From positions 1 to 25,610 of the IMG/VR virus record IMGVR_UViG_3300022413_000036: a stretch of 25,610 nt of DNA, one strand, 5' to 3'. The position numbers and the translations under genes were made by a program. Positions 21,110-25,610 of this stretch are shown piece after piece (position 1 is the first letter of the stretch; every line of letters starts with the position of its first letter). Source of the stretch: a virus. The notes under the pieces are model-generated. The model saw nothing but the letters and a program-made list of their open reading frames with translations. It was not told the origin of the DNA and made no database searches.

Positions 21110-21299
21110 CACCCGCTCCTCCCTTATCTCCGCAATGCCAACAGTGCCAGACCACGCCGTCGCGGTCGATCTTGACCGACAGGCAGAGGTCTCTCTTCTT
21201 CTTCCGCTTATGGGAACAACTCGGGCAGATAGCCCGCCTTTCCCCCATCGACGTGTCCGACATCCTGATGCCGGCGTCGGCCAAGGCCTTATCCCACAT
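21015..21299 (-). CDS. Primase zinc-binding domain as a separate ORF (or frameshifted N-terminus)
   Basis: 94 aa. MWDKALADAGIRMSDTSMGE is followed by C25-x2-C28 (CPSC), a basic KRKKKRD, and C53-x2-C56 (CWHC) plus GDKGG. This is exactly the zinc ribbon that begins T7 gp4-like primases and picks the priming sequence. After GDKGG (residue about 61) the reading frame continues for some 33 Arg/Gly-rich residues that look random. The Toprim frame would be reached by a +1 shift near there. So either the domain is a separate polypeptide acting in trans, or a programmed frameshift joins the two, or there is a sequence error. Start 21299 overlaps the upstream gene by 11 nt. Confidence 0.7.
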   Translation of the reverse strand: MWDKALADAGIRMSDTSMGERRAICPSCSHKRKKKRDLCLSVKIDRDGVVWHCWHCGDKGGAGDGDQRPRTGMDGAARGRPGNSIAAWRRGLRW

Positions 21300-21462
21300 C
21301 GCGATCGACCACCGGCTGCGGGTGTTTGACGTGGAACCGGACATTGCCCCCGGTCCAGCCACAGATATGACAGCGCCAGCCACAGCGGGAGGGGTTGTCC
21401 AAAACCGTGGTCAAGGCCTCCGGCTGCCTGCACTTTGGACAGGTATATGCGTTCGTAATCAT
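21289..21462 (-). CDS. Small zinc-ribbon protein next to the primase
   Basis: 57 aa starting MITNAYTCPKC. It has C8-x2-C11 and C31-x2-C34 (CHIC, followed by GWTGGN), a compact zinc ribbon similar in style to a primase zinc domain. Its ATG overlaps the nuclease stop (ATGA), and its TAA overlaps the next gene's start region by 11 nt. It may be a second nucleic-acid-recognition module for the primase. This is inference. Confidence 0.7.
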   Translation of the reverse strand: MITNAYTCPKCRQPEALTTVLDNPSRCGWRCHICGWTGGNVRFHVKHPQPVVDRDVG

Positions 21463-21965
21463 CGCGCTCTCCTCTTGTGTAGATCAATTTGCAGGGGGAA
21501 AAACTTGGTTGCCAGGGCTTGGGGGATCCCGTACCCCCGGTCGGTGTGGCTGAGCCATATGAGATCACCGCCAGTCGCAATATGGGCCGCCAACAGTGCG
21601 TCGAGATGAGAGCGCTCGGTGATCCAGATATGGGTGGGCCAGACCTCGCCCTTGGGGGCCAGGACCTGACACCACAGGTCCCAGTGAGGTGAGGCAGCGC
21701 CGGCAGGCTCGCCGCACTCCTCGATAGGGATGCCGACGTTGCCCCACTTGGTCGATGCCTTGTCGCCCTTGACCTCGATATGGCGCTCGTGGCTCGCCGT
21801 CGACATCGCATCGATGTCGTAGGGGGACGTCTCCTTGGTCAGCTCAGCGATCCAGCCCATCTGGCGCAGCTCATGGACCGCGAGGTGCTCGGCATAGTCG
21901 CCGATGGCCAGGGTGCCGGTCCAGACGCCGGGATCGCGCCCCGGCAAAATGACGGGGTCAGTCAT
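21459..21965 (-). CDS. PD-(D/E)XK nuclease-like protein
   Basis: 168 aa. The catalytic pattern is visible: E26 in GDYAEHLAVHEL, D50 in TSPYDID, and E64-V-K66 in HIEVKGD. This E, D, ExK set defines the restriction-endonuclease-like fold. A later THIWITERSHLDALLAA helix is typical of the C-terminal side. It may act in recombination, host DNA breakdown or repair. It begins 8 nt before the end of the BTLCP gene and overlaps the next start (ATGA), so it belongs to the replication operon. The exact substrate cannot be read. Confidence 0.75.
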   Translation of the reverse strand: MTDPVILPGRDPGVWTGTLAIGDYAEHLAVHELRQMGWIAELTKETSPYDIDAMSTASHERHIEVKGDKASTKWGNVGIPIEECGEPAGAASPHWDLWCQVLAPKGEVWPTHIWITERSHLDALLAAHIATGGDLIWLSHTDRGYGIPQALATKFFPLQIDLHKRRAR

Positions 21966-22533
21966 ACATCCTCTCTATGCTGTAGGCCTTGAGCTTGCGC
22001 CATCGCCAGTCGCCGGGCCAGGACATCTTACTCACCGGCCCTGGCAACATCTGGTTCGCGCCGACCGCGTTGTTGTCCATCACCCACCAGCCGCGATGCT
22101 CGTCAGACAGCCTGACCAGCAGCACCATGTGCCGGCGGGTGGGCAGCTGCACGATGGCCAGCCGCATCGCGCCCCAAGGGCAGCCGGCAGCGACCAGGGC
22201 CTCGGCATAGGCCACGCAATAGTCGTCGCAGTCGCCCAGGGAGATCCATCGCCCACGGTCCAGATCCAGGATAGATCGGACCCACTTGCGCCGCAGGACG
22301 CCCCAGCGGTCCTCGCCCGGCTTGTCCGGGGTGTACCTGATCTGGGTGGCCACCCTGCGCTGGATGTCACCGAGCTGCAGGGCCGTGCCGTTATACCATA
22401 CCTCCTCGACGCCCTCGCCGGCCAGGAGCCGGAACAGAGGCTTGCGCCAGATCAGCCCGGTCATCTGGGTGGGGGGACTACACCATGGGCCGGGGATGAG
22501 CCGCCGGCCCCACTTGCTGGCAAGGAAGGCCAT
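21958..22533 (-). CDS. Transglutaminase-like cysteine protease (BTLCP family)
   Basis: 191 aa. The catalytic triad is visible: C102 in ISLGDCDDYCVAYAEAL, H135 in PTRRHMVLLVR, and D153 in GWWVMDNN. This is the papain-like BTLCP fold known from LapG-type periplasmic proteases of Proteobacteria. There is no signal peptide, so the phage version probably acts in the cytoplasm. GAGGAGG at the end of the upstream gene is 7 nt from ATG 22533. It is placed in the early operon between two nuclease-like genes, which is odd. A role in processing a host or phage protein, or as a structural amidase, is possible. Confidence 0.85.
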   Translation of the reverse strand: MAFLASKWGRRLIPGPWCSPPTQMTGLIWRKPLFRLLAGEGVEEVWYNGTALQLGDIQRRVATQIRYTPDKPGEDRWGVLRRKWVRSILDLDRGRWISLGDCDDYCVAYAEALVAAGCPWGAMRLAIVQLPTRRHMVLLVRLSDEHRGWWVMDNNAVGANQMLPGPVSKMSWPGDWRWRKLKAYSIERMYD

Positions 22534-22853
22534 CACAGCACCTCCTCAATCTCGATGCCGTGCAGCGCGAGCATCAGCCTCTTGCGCAGCCGGTAGTCCG
22601 CCCGCTTGGCGGTGGCTGGGCTCTTGACATCCTCGACCACAAGCACATCGGCCCAGGTGTGGTAGACGAAGTCTGCCGTGTACCTGCCGATAAATACCTC
22701 ATTGACGATCAGGTCCCAGCTCGGATGTACCCGCAGGCGGTTGATGCCGCCGGACTTCTCCCAGAGCTTCAGCTCGCCATAGCGTTTGGCCTCTCTCTTG
22801 CTGTCGAACTTGATGCCGTCGACCGTGGTCTTTTTGGCATTATACTTGTTCAT
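22533..22853 (-). CDS. DUF1064 family nuclease-like protein
   Basis: 106 aa. The opening NKYNAKKTTVDGIKFDSKRE and the EAKRYGELKLWEKSG that follows are diagnostic of DUF1064 (PF06356), a phage family with a restriction-endonuclease-like fold. YTADFVYH and VVEDVKSPAT (D and E/K positions) supply the probable D...ExK metal site. Members are often found with recombination and replication genes. ATG 22853 overlaps the regulator's TGA as ATGA, which fixes this start. An in-frame GTG 12 nt upstream has no ribosome binding site. Confidence 0.85.
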   Translation of the reverse strand: MNKYNAKKTTVDGIKFDSKREAKRYGELKLWEKSGGINRLRVHPSWDLIVNEVFIGRYTADFVYHTWADVLVVEDVKSPATAKRADYRLRKRLMLALHGIEIEEVL

Positions 22854-22999
22854 GCCGCGACCCACTCGGCCAGAGCCTCTCGGATCGCCTGGGACTGCGT
22901 GACCCGCTCCTTGCGGCTCTTTTTGTCGAGCGCCGCGACCAGCTCGGGGGGTGCTCGAAAGGTGAGGACCCGGCCCGGTATTTTTCTCTCTTTGTCCAT
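22850..22999 (-). CDS. Ribbon-helix-helix (CopG/Arc-like) regulator
   Basis: 49 aa, the typical size of an Arc or CopG repressor. VLTFRAPPELVAALDKKSRK (11-30) gives the beta strand and first helix, and TQSQAIREAL (34-43) the second helix of a ribbon-helix-helix. Dimers insert the strand into the major groove of palindromic operators. AGGAG lies 7 nt before the ATG. Immediately upstream is an 11-bp perfect inverted repeat overlapping both divergent promoters, the expected site for self-control. As the first gene of the leftward operon it may act as the early-late switch. Confidence 0.85.
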   Translation of the reverse strand: MDKERKIPGRVLTFRAPPELVAALDKKSRKERVTQSQAIREALAEWVAA

Positions 23000-23010
23000 C
23001 GAAAAACTCC

Positions 23011-23039
23011 TTGTATTACATACGGTGGGGGACTATATG
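23011..23039 (+). promoter_or_regulatory. Candidate rightward early promoter
   Basis: TTGTAT at 23011-23016 and TATATG at 23034-23039 are separated by 17 nt. The -10 shares four bases with the consensus and the -35 three. It faces the rightward small genes and overlaps the inverted repeat, so repressor binding would block it. Start would be near 23046. Confidence 0.45.
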
Positions 23040-23046
23040 TAATACA
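23012..23046. promoter_or_regulatory. Operator-like inverted repeat between divergent operons
   Basis: TGTATTACATA (23012-23022) and TATGTAATACA (23036-23046) are perfect 11-bp complements with 13 nt between. Each arm also contains a small palindrome, TGTA-W-TACA. It lies 13 nt before the regulator ATG and overlaps the -10 regions of both promoter candidates. A ribbon-helix-helix repressor could bind here as a pair of dimers. Confidence 0.8.
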
Positions 23047-23064
23047 GACGCACAAAGACGTCAA
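23036..23064 (-). promoter_or_regulatory. Candidate leftward promoter for the regulator operon
   Basis: On the minus strand TTGACG (23064-23059) is followed after 17 nt by TACATA (23041-23036). The -35 matches five of six consensus bases. The -10 lies within the operator. A start near 23029 would give a roughly 30-nt leader before the regulator ATG. Confidence 0.5.
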
Positions 23065-23251
23065 GGCGGACCAACCGCCAGCCGCTGGGAAACCAGGAGA
23101 AGGCAGACCAAAGGGAACCAGCCGAGAGCAGGCCCGCAAGGCGCACAGAGCGCGATAAACAGGGCCAGGGTAGGGTGGGGATGCGATCAGGAGTGGCGGC
23201 CAAGCCGACGCGGTGGATCGACGGTGTCGCCGGGGATCGTACCCCGGTTTT
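23047..23251 (+). ncRNA. Candidate structured small RNA or leader
   Basis: This roughly 200-nt stretch before the first rightward gene has no convincing ORF but several hairpins: GGCGG-ACCAA-CCGCC (23065-23079), CTGG-GAAA-CCAG with a GNRA tetraloop (23085-23096), GCGC-ACAGA-GCGC (23141-23153), and a terminator at the end. It begins where the rightward promoter candidate would start transcription. It does not match any RNA family I recognise. It may be a stand-alone small RNA or an attenuated 5' leader of the early operon. Confidence 0.4.
23230..23251 (+). terminator. Intrinsic terminator or attenuator in the rightward leader
   Basis: CCGGGG-ATCGTA-CCCCGG followed by TTTT: a six-pair GC stem, six-base loop and short U run. 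It lies 38 nt before the first rightward ATG. The four T are few, so termination would be partial and compatible with attenuation. Confidence 0.6.
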
Positions 23252-23270
23252 GAAGAGAAACGTCGAAACG

Positions 23271-23289
23271 CCAACCGAGGAGAGAGACA
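23271..23289 (+). repeat. Rightward leader repeat, copy 1 (partial)
   Basis: CCAACCGAGGAGAGAGACA directly before ATG 23290. It shares the AACCGAGGAGAGAGA core with the other copies but lacks their ACGACCAACC upstream part. It supplies the ribosome binding site GAGGAG. Confidence 0.8.
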
Positions 23290-23622
23290 ATGACCGAGTT
23301 CAAGGATCGCATCGAGAAGCCCGACGGCTATGTTATGCCAGCGGTTAAGCTGACGCACGCCGAGGACCACTTGTATCACGGGTGCGGCTGGTGCGTCGTT
23401 TTCGAGAGCGAGAGCAAAGATGGCCAGATTGACAATCTGGTCTATCTTCACAACACCCCGTTGGGGAAGTTCGAGGATTTGATCGAGCGCGCCTTAGACA
23501 GCAAGGCCTGGGTCTGTTTTGCCAGCTGCTTTGATCTGTGTGACCCCATACAAATGACGCCCACATCCGAGAGTGAGGTGCGGGCGCTGCTGAAGCGTGA
23601 AATCAGCGCCATCTGGAAATGA
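23290..23622 (+). CDS. First rightward early protein, unknown
   Basis: 110 aa, MTEFKDRIEKPDGYVMPAVK. It is acidic with several cysteines (HGCGWCVVFESES, then WVCFASCFDLCDP) that could bind metal. The leader repeat with GAGGAG precedes the ATG. As the first gene after the control region it is likely expressed early. No family recognised. Codon use and clean spacing to the next leader repeat support a real gene. Confidence 0.8.
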   Translation: MTEFKDRIEKPDGYVMPAVKLTHAEDHLYHGCGWCVVFESESKDGQIDNLVYLHNTPLGKFEDLIERALDSKAWVCFASCFDLCDPIQMTPTSESEVRALLKREISAIWK

Positions 23623-23630
23623 TCTCCGCC

Positions 23631-23661
23631 ATGACGACCAACCCAACCGAGGAGAGAGAAA
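23631..23661 (+). repeat. Rightward leader repeat, copy 2
   Basis: A 31-nt element with ATGACGACCAACCCAACC followed by GAGGAGAGAGAAA directly before ATG 23662. It has an ATG at its first base, out of frame with the gene. Confidence 0.85.
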
Positions 23662-23967
23662 ATGTTTTATGCGTTTCAATTCGCCGACGGATACGACACG
23701 ATGACGGGGAACGGCCCGACATACCGCGTCGCCGGACACCCCCTAGTTTTTCGCACTAAATCCGACCGGGCAGCGGCCCTCGCATCGCCAAGCGTCTATT
23801 CTCATCGTGTGCCTCATGACTGGGGCCTCTTTGTCTTGCCCGTCACTCGCAAAGAATTGCGCCGATGGGGTCACGATATTTGGAAGGACGATTACAATCA
23901 CAGCCCCATCGTCGAGGAACTTCTAGCGGAAACTGATTTGCAGTTTGGCCAAGCTTTCCGTGATTGA
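23662..23967 (+). CDS. Small rightward protein, unknown
   Basis: 101 aa, MFYAFQFADGYDTMTGNGPT. The start is like small phage proteins of the form AF-x-F-x-x-G-x-x-T followed by a RVAGHPLVFRTKSDRAAALA segment, where a FxSKxxRDxA helix is common. I recall such proteins from phage genomes without a known role. The ribosome binding site is in leader repeat 2. It is followed by a perfect 8-bp hairpin. Confidence 0.75.
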   Translation: MFYAFQFADGYDTMTGNGPTYRVAGHPLVFRTKSDRAAALASPSVYSHRVPHDWGLFVLPVTRKELRRWGHDIWKDDYNHSPIVEELLAETDLQFGQAFRD

Positions 23968-23975
23968 TCGCCAGC

Positions 23976-23997
23976 CAGCGCCGTTTCGGCGGCGCTG
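23976..23997 (+). other. 8-bp hairpin between rightward genes
   Basis: CAGCGCCG (23976-23983) pairs with CGGCGCTG (23990-23997) around TTTCGG. It lies just after the 101-aa gene and immediately before leader repeat 3. There is no T run, so it is more likely an RNA processing or stability signal than a terminator. Confidence 0.6.
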
Positions 23998-23999
23998 CC

Positions 24000-24030
24000 A
24001 TGACGACCAACCCTAACCGAGGAGAACGCA
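24000..24030 (+). repeat. Rightward leader repeat, copy 3
   Basis: ATGACGACCAACCCTAACC then GAGGAGAACGCA directly before ATG 24031. It is very close to copy 2 with one base added and a changed 3' end. Confidence 0.85.
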
Positions 24031-24195
24031 ATGCAAACCTTCACTTTTCAGAACGCCATCAAGGTGCAGGATCACAATGGCCTGCAGCAGGACATCAAGA
24101 TAGAGGCCGAGACCATCGAGGAGGCCTTCGACATCCTGCGCGGCATGGATGGCGGCGCGGCCTTCAACCGGCTGCGCGACTTTTGGACCGACTGA
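24031..24195 (+). CDS. Small rightward protein, unknown
   Basis: 54 aa, beginning MQTFTFQNAIKVQDHNGLQQ and ending in a helix (IEEAFDILRG, then FNRLRDFWTD). It is acidic and compact, probably a beta-alpha unit. Leader repeat 3 supplies GAGGAG 7 nt before the ATG. No family recognised. The leader shared with its neighbours is good evidence for a real gene. Confidence 0.75.
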   Translation: MQTFTFQNAIKVQDHNGLQQDIKIEAETIEEAFDILRGMDGGAAFNRLRDFWTD

Positions 24196-24203
24196 TCTCC
24201 AGC

Positions 24204-24227
24204 CTGCACCTGCTCACGCGGGTGCAG
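24204..24227 (+). other. 7-bp hairpin between rightward genes
   Basis: CTGCACC (24204-24210) pairs with GGTGCAG (24221-24227) around ten bases. It has the same place as the hairpin before repeat 3: just after a stop codon and just before leader repeat 4. The arm sequences differ, so the structure rather than the sequence is kept. Confidence 0.55.
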
Positions 24228-24229
24228 TC

Positions 24230-24262
24230 ATGGTGGACCAACCCAACCCAAGGAGAGAGGAA
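24230..24262 (+). repeat. Rightward leader repeat, copy 4
   Basis: ATGGTGGACCAACCCAACCC then AAGGAGAGAGGAA directly before ATG 24263. Here the upstream ATG is in frame with the gene, so an 11-residue longer product is possible, though AAGGAG favours 24263. Confidence 0.8.
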
Positions 24263-24646
24263 ATGACCGATAAACGCTACACCTACCAGGGCACATGGGA
24301 GACCGAGGACAGCCTCGGCAATGTGAACTCCTCCACCGAGGTCCGCATCCACTACACCATGTCCTGGGGCATGGCGCCCATCACCAACGCCCTGCCCGAG
24401 AACTGCGACCCAGGCTCCTCCGACCATGTCGAGGTCGAGGCCTACGAGGTCGAGGATCTTGAGCCCGGCGGTTCCCACTTTTGGCGGGAACCGACAAAGG
24501 ACGAAGACTTCTTCCTGGAGATCTGGGTCGATGGTCTCTACGACCAGCTGATCGAGGACGCCAGGGAGACCGAGGAGATCGACCGGGAAGATGCCCTGGC
24601 ATCTGCCGCTGAAGCCCGCGCCGACGCCATGCGCTGGGACGACTAG
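24263..24646 (+). CDS. Very acidic rightward protein, unknown
   Basis: 127 aa, strongly acidic, especially from residue 55 on (HVEVEAYEVEDLEP, then DQLIEDARETEEIDREDALA). The first half is beta-like (KRYTYQGTWETEDSLGNVNS). Such acidity is common in phage DNA mimics that block host DNA-binding enzymes, but there is no family match. AAGGAG precedes the ATG. An 11-residue longer start at 24230 is in frame. Confidence 0.8.
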   Translation: MTDKRYTYQGTWETEDSLGNVNSSTEVRIHYTMSWGMAPITNALPENCDPGSSDHVEVEAYEVEDLEPGGSHFWREPTKDEDFFLEIWVDGLYDQLIEDARETEEIDREDALASAAEARADAMRWDD

Positions 24647-24681
24647 CCTTGGCGTTGTCCCATCCCAACCACTTACAAAAA

Positions 24682-24701
24682 TGCCGCGTTTTTTTGCGGC
24701 A
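24682..24701. other. Hairpin with T-rich loop
   Basis: TGCCGC (24682-24687) pairs with GCGGCA (24696-24701), and the loop between is GTTTTTTT. The T run is in the loop, so this is not a standard terminator. It lies in the 88-nt gap before the next group of coupled small genes, where the leader repeats stop. Confidence 0.4.
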
Positions 24702-24734
24702 ATTGCTGCAAGTGATTTATGGAGGAGGAGGACG

Positions 24735-24893
24735 ATGACCACACTGGAGTATCAGCGGGCCGAGGCCGCGCAGCGCCGCCAGGAGCTTGGGCGGACGTGG
24801 CAGGCCAGCCTCGCGACAATCGAGCTGCGCCCCGTGCTGCTGGCCATTGGTATGGCCCGCACAGTCGAGCGGGCTATCACCGGAGGGCAGTGA
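24735..24893 (+). CDS. Small rightward protein, unknown
   Basis: 52 aa, helical: MTTLEYQRAEAAQRRQELGR, then a hydrophobic helix (IELRPVLLAIGMA). A strong GGAGGAGGAGG precedes the ATG. The next ATG starts one base after the TGA. No family recognised. Confidence 0.65.
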   Translation: MTTLEYQRAEAAQRRQELGRTWQASLATIELRPVLLAIGMARTVERAITGGQ

Positions 24894-24894
24894 A

Positions 24895-25068
24895 ATGGAG
24901 CTGCCAGCCTTCCTGAAGAGAGAGCGAGCCCGCACGCAGACAGCGCAGCGGACCCTGTCCCTCGAGGCGCGCCAGGACCGCGAGGCCCGGCGTATCATCA
25001 AGAGCTGCCGCAAGATGCTGGCGCGTGAGCGCAAGCGGATGGCAGCCCAACGGAGGAAAAAGAAATGA
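24895..25068 (+). CDS. Small, highly basic protein, unknown
   Basis: 57 aa and almost a quarter arginine, with a lysine tail (RKKK). It is probably a single long basic helix that could bind nucleic acid. GGAGG lies 8 nt before the ATG, inside the preceding gene. The stop overlaps the next ATG (ATGA). Confidence 0.65.
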   Translation: MELPAFLKRERARTQTAQRTLSLEARQDREARRIIKSCRKMLARERKRMAAQRRKKK

Positions 25069-25160
25069 ACTGGCTCGACCTGGGCGTGGTCCTGATCGCC
25101 ATCGGCGTGATCTGGACCGTCTGGCCCGAGATCGTCAAAATCTGGAGGATGGTGAAATGA
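25065..25160 (+). CDS. Tiny single-span membrane protein
   Basis: 31 aa, MNWLDLGVVLIAIGVIWTVW then a short basic tail. Residues about 5-20 form a transmembrane helix. Overlaps both neighbours as ATGA, and GGAGG lies upstream, so it is likely translated. A role in membrane targeting or inhibition of a host protein is possible, but nothing proves it. Confidence 0.6.
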   Translation: MNWLDLGVVLIAIGVIWTVWPEIVKIWRMVK

Positions 25161-25390
25161 CCGAGTTCTACAGCCACCTGACCGCCCCGCGTCTCCGCGA
25201 GGAGATCGAGGAGGTCAACGATCAGATCACCCGCGCCGAGGCGCGCGGGGCCAACACCCGGCAGCTGCGGCTCGACCGAGGCCGCATGGAGCAGGAAATG
25301 GCGGGCCGTTTCGAGGCCTTCTGCGAGGAGCATAGCTTCTCCGGGGCCGACGCCTTGATCCCGCCCACGACCAAGTCGTGGCAGGCGTAG
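25157..25390 (+). CDS. Small helical protein, unknown
   Basis: 77 aa, MTEFYSHLTAPRLREEIEEV and a following charged helix (RAEARGANTRQLRLDRGRME) look like a coiled coil. GGAGG before the ATG lies in the tiny membrane gene. No family recognised. Confidence 0.7.
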   Translation: MTEFYSHLTAPRLREEIEEVNDQITRAEARGANTRQLRLDRGRMEQEMAGRFEAFCEEHSFSGADALIPPTTKSWQA

Positions 25391-25399
25391 GAGACAGCG

Positions 25400-25555
25400 A
25401 TGAAACAGAACGATGTTGAAATCCTGCAGAAGCTGCGCGAGCGGCTGCTGCGGAACGCGGGGTATCACGAGGGCCTGGGCAAACACGATATTGCCATCGC
25501 CCTGAAGGGAGAGGCTCTGGCTGTCCGCCGAGCCATCGACGCTCTCAATGGATAG
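25400..25555 (+). CDS. Small helical protein, unknown
   Basis: 51 aa, MKQNDVEILQKLRERLLRNA and a second helix (IAIALKGEALAVRRAIDALN). GGAGA lies 6 nt before the ATG, and the end overlaps the next gene by 8 nt. No family recognised. This looks like a real member of the coupled small-gene string. Confidence 0.6.
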   Translation: MKQNDVEILQKLRERLLRNAGYHEGLGKHDIAIALKGEALAVRRAIDALNG

Positions 25556-25610
25556 GATCGACCAGCCCCAGGTCGGACACTACAAGGGTCGCCTCGCGAG
25601 GGGCGGCCCT
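25548..25610 (+). CDS. Start of the next rightward gene, runs off the window
   Basis: Only 21 residues are visible: MDRIDQPQVGHYKGRLARGG. The segment VGHYKGRLARGGP resembles the start of an uncharacterised phage family with GHYR-x-RL-x-RGGP, often near replication genes, as I recall. The ATG lies 8 nt before the preceding stop. The length and identity cannot be settled here. Confidence 0.5.
   Translation, partial: MDRIDQPQVGHYKGRLARGGP

Noticed and set aside
21110-21811. N-terminal extension of the Toprim-helicase frame
   Set aside because: It crosses three other genes with clear motifs, is Arg/Ser-rich like out-of-frame sequence, and the ATG at 21109 has a strong ribosome binding site.
23180-23340. 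Short plus-strand ORF beginning near 23180 in the leader
   Set aside because: It runs through the terminator hairpin and into the first gene in another frame, with no good ribosome binding site.
22840-23451. Minus-strand open frame of 203 codons across the control region
   Set aside because: It spans the regulator gene in the wrong frame, the operator and an opposite-strand gene, and has no family features.
24682-24701. Hairpin as an intrinsic terminator
   Set aside because: Its T run is in the loop and not after the stem. Listed only as a hairpin.
1-25610. tRNA, rRNA, CRISPR, insertion sequences, integrase or att sites
   Set aside because: I looked on both strands and saw no cloverleaf with conserved arms, no spaced direct repeats, no transposase or recombinase motifs.

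Overview
The window looks like part of the genome of a tailed, most likely short-tailed (podovirus-like), double-stranded DNA phage. Its G+C content is high by eye. The hallmark genes are an N4 gp56-family major capsid protein, a P22 gp1-like portal, a large terminase, a tail-adaptor-like protein, a SleB-type endolysin and a T7-like Toprim primase-helicase. The SleB lysin, the transglutaminase-like cysteine protease (BTLCP) and the TPR-glycosyltransferase are styles common in Proteobacteria, especially Alphaproteobacteria, so an alphaproteobacterial host is my guess. I see no integrase, att site, tRNA, rRNA, insertion sequence or CRISPR array, so there is nothing to show a temperate phage.

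Layout. A divergent control region at about 23000-23290 splits the window. To its left, about 23 kb are transcribed leftward (minus strand) as tightly packed, often ATGA-overlapping genes. In order of transcription they are: a ribbon-helix-helix regulator (22999), a DUF1064 nuclease-like protein, a BTLCP protease, a PD-(D/E)XK nuclease, a zinc ribbon, a separate primase zinc-binding ORF, the Toprim-helicase, a zinc protein, a DUF1376 replication-organiser-like protein, several small unknowns, a terminase-small-subunit-like protein, a lysis cassette (SleB lysin, small zinc ribbon, holin-like membrane protein), the large terminase, the portal, and then the virion module. Within the virion module lie the 786-aa putative virion protein, scaffold, a true terminator plus new promoter, the major capsid protein, a 143-aa structural-like protein, the adaptor, and a pair of tandem paralogues at the left edge. 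To the right of the control region, very small genes (31 to 127 aa) are read rightward. Several carry a near-identical leader with a strong ribosome binding site, as expected for early host-takeover genes.

Most striking features. (1) Five glycan- or small-molecule-modifying enzymes (FkbM methyltransferase, 2OG-Fe(II) oxygenase, TPR-glycosyltransferase, class I methyltransferase, DXD glycosyltransferase) are threaded between the structural genes. They make a candidate system for decorating the virion or remodelling host surface glycans. (2) The primase zinc-binding domain is in a different frame from the Toprim-helicase, with a good internal ribosome binding site, so the gp4-like protein is split or frameshifted. 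(3) The regulator gene is preceded by an 11-bp perfect inverted repeat overlapping both divergent promoter candidates. This is followed by a roughly 200-nt gene-free stretch with several hairpins ending in a terminator, which is a candidate small RNA or attenuated leader. (4) The capsid gene has its own control region: an intrinsic terminator, a sigma70-like promoter and several palindromes.

Limits. All function calls are from reading translated motifs and gene order by eye. No database search, structure prediction or folding was run.
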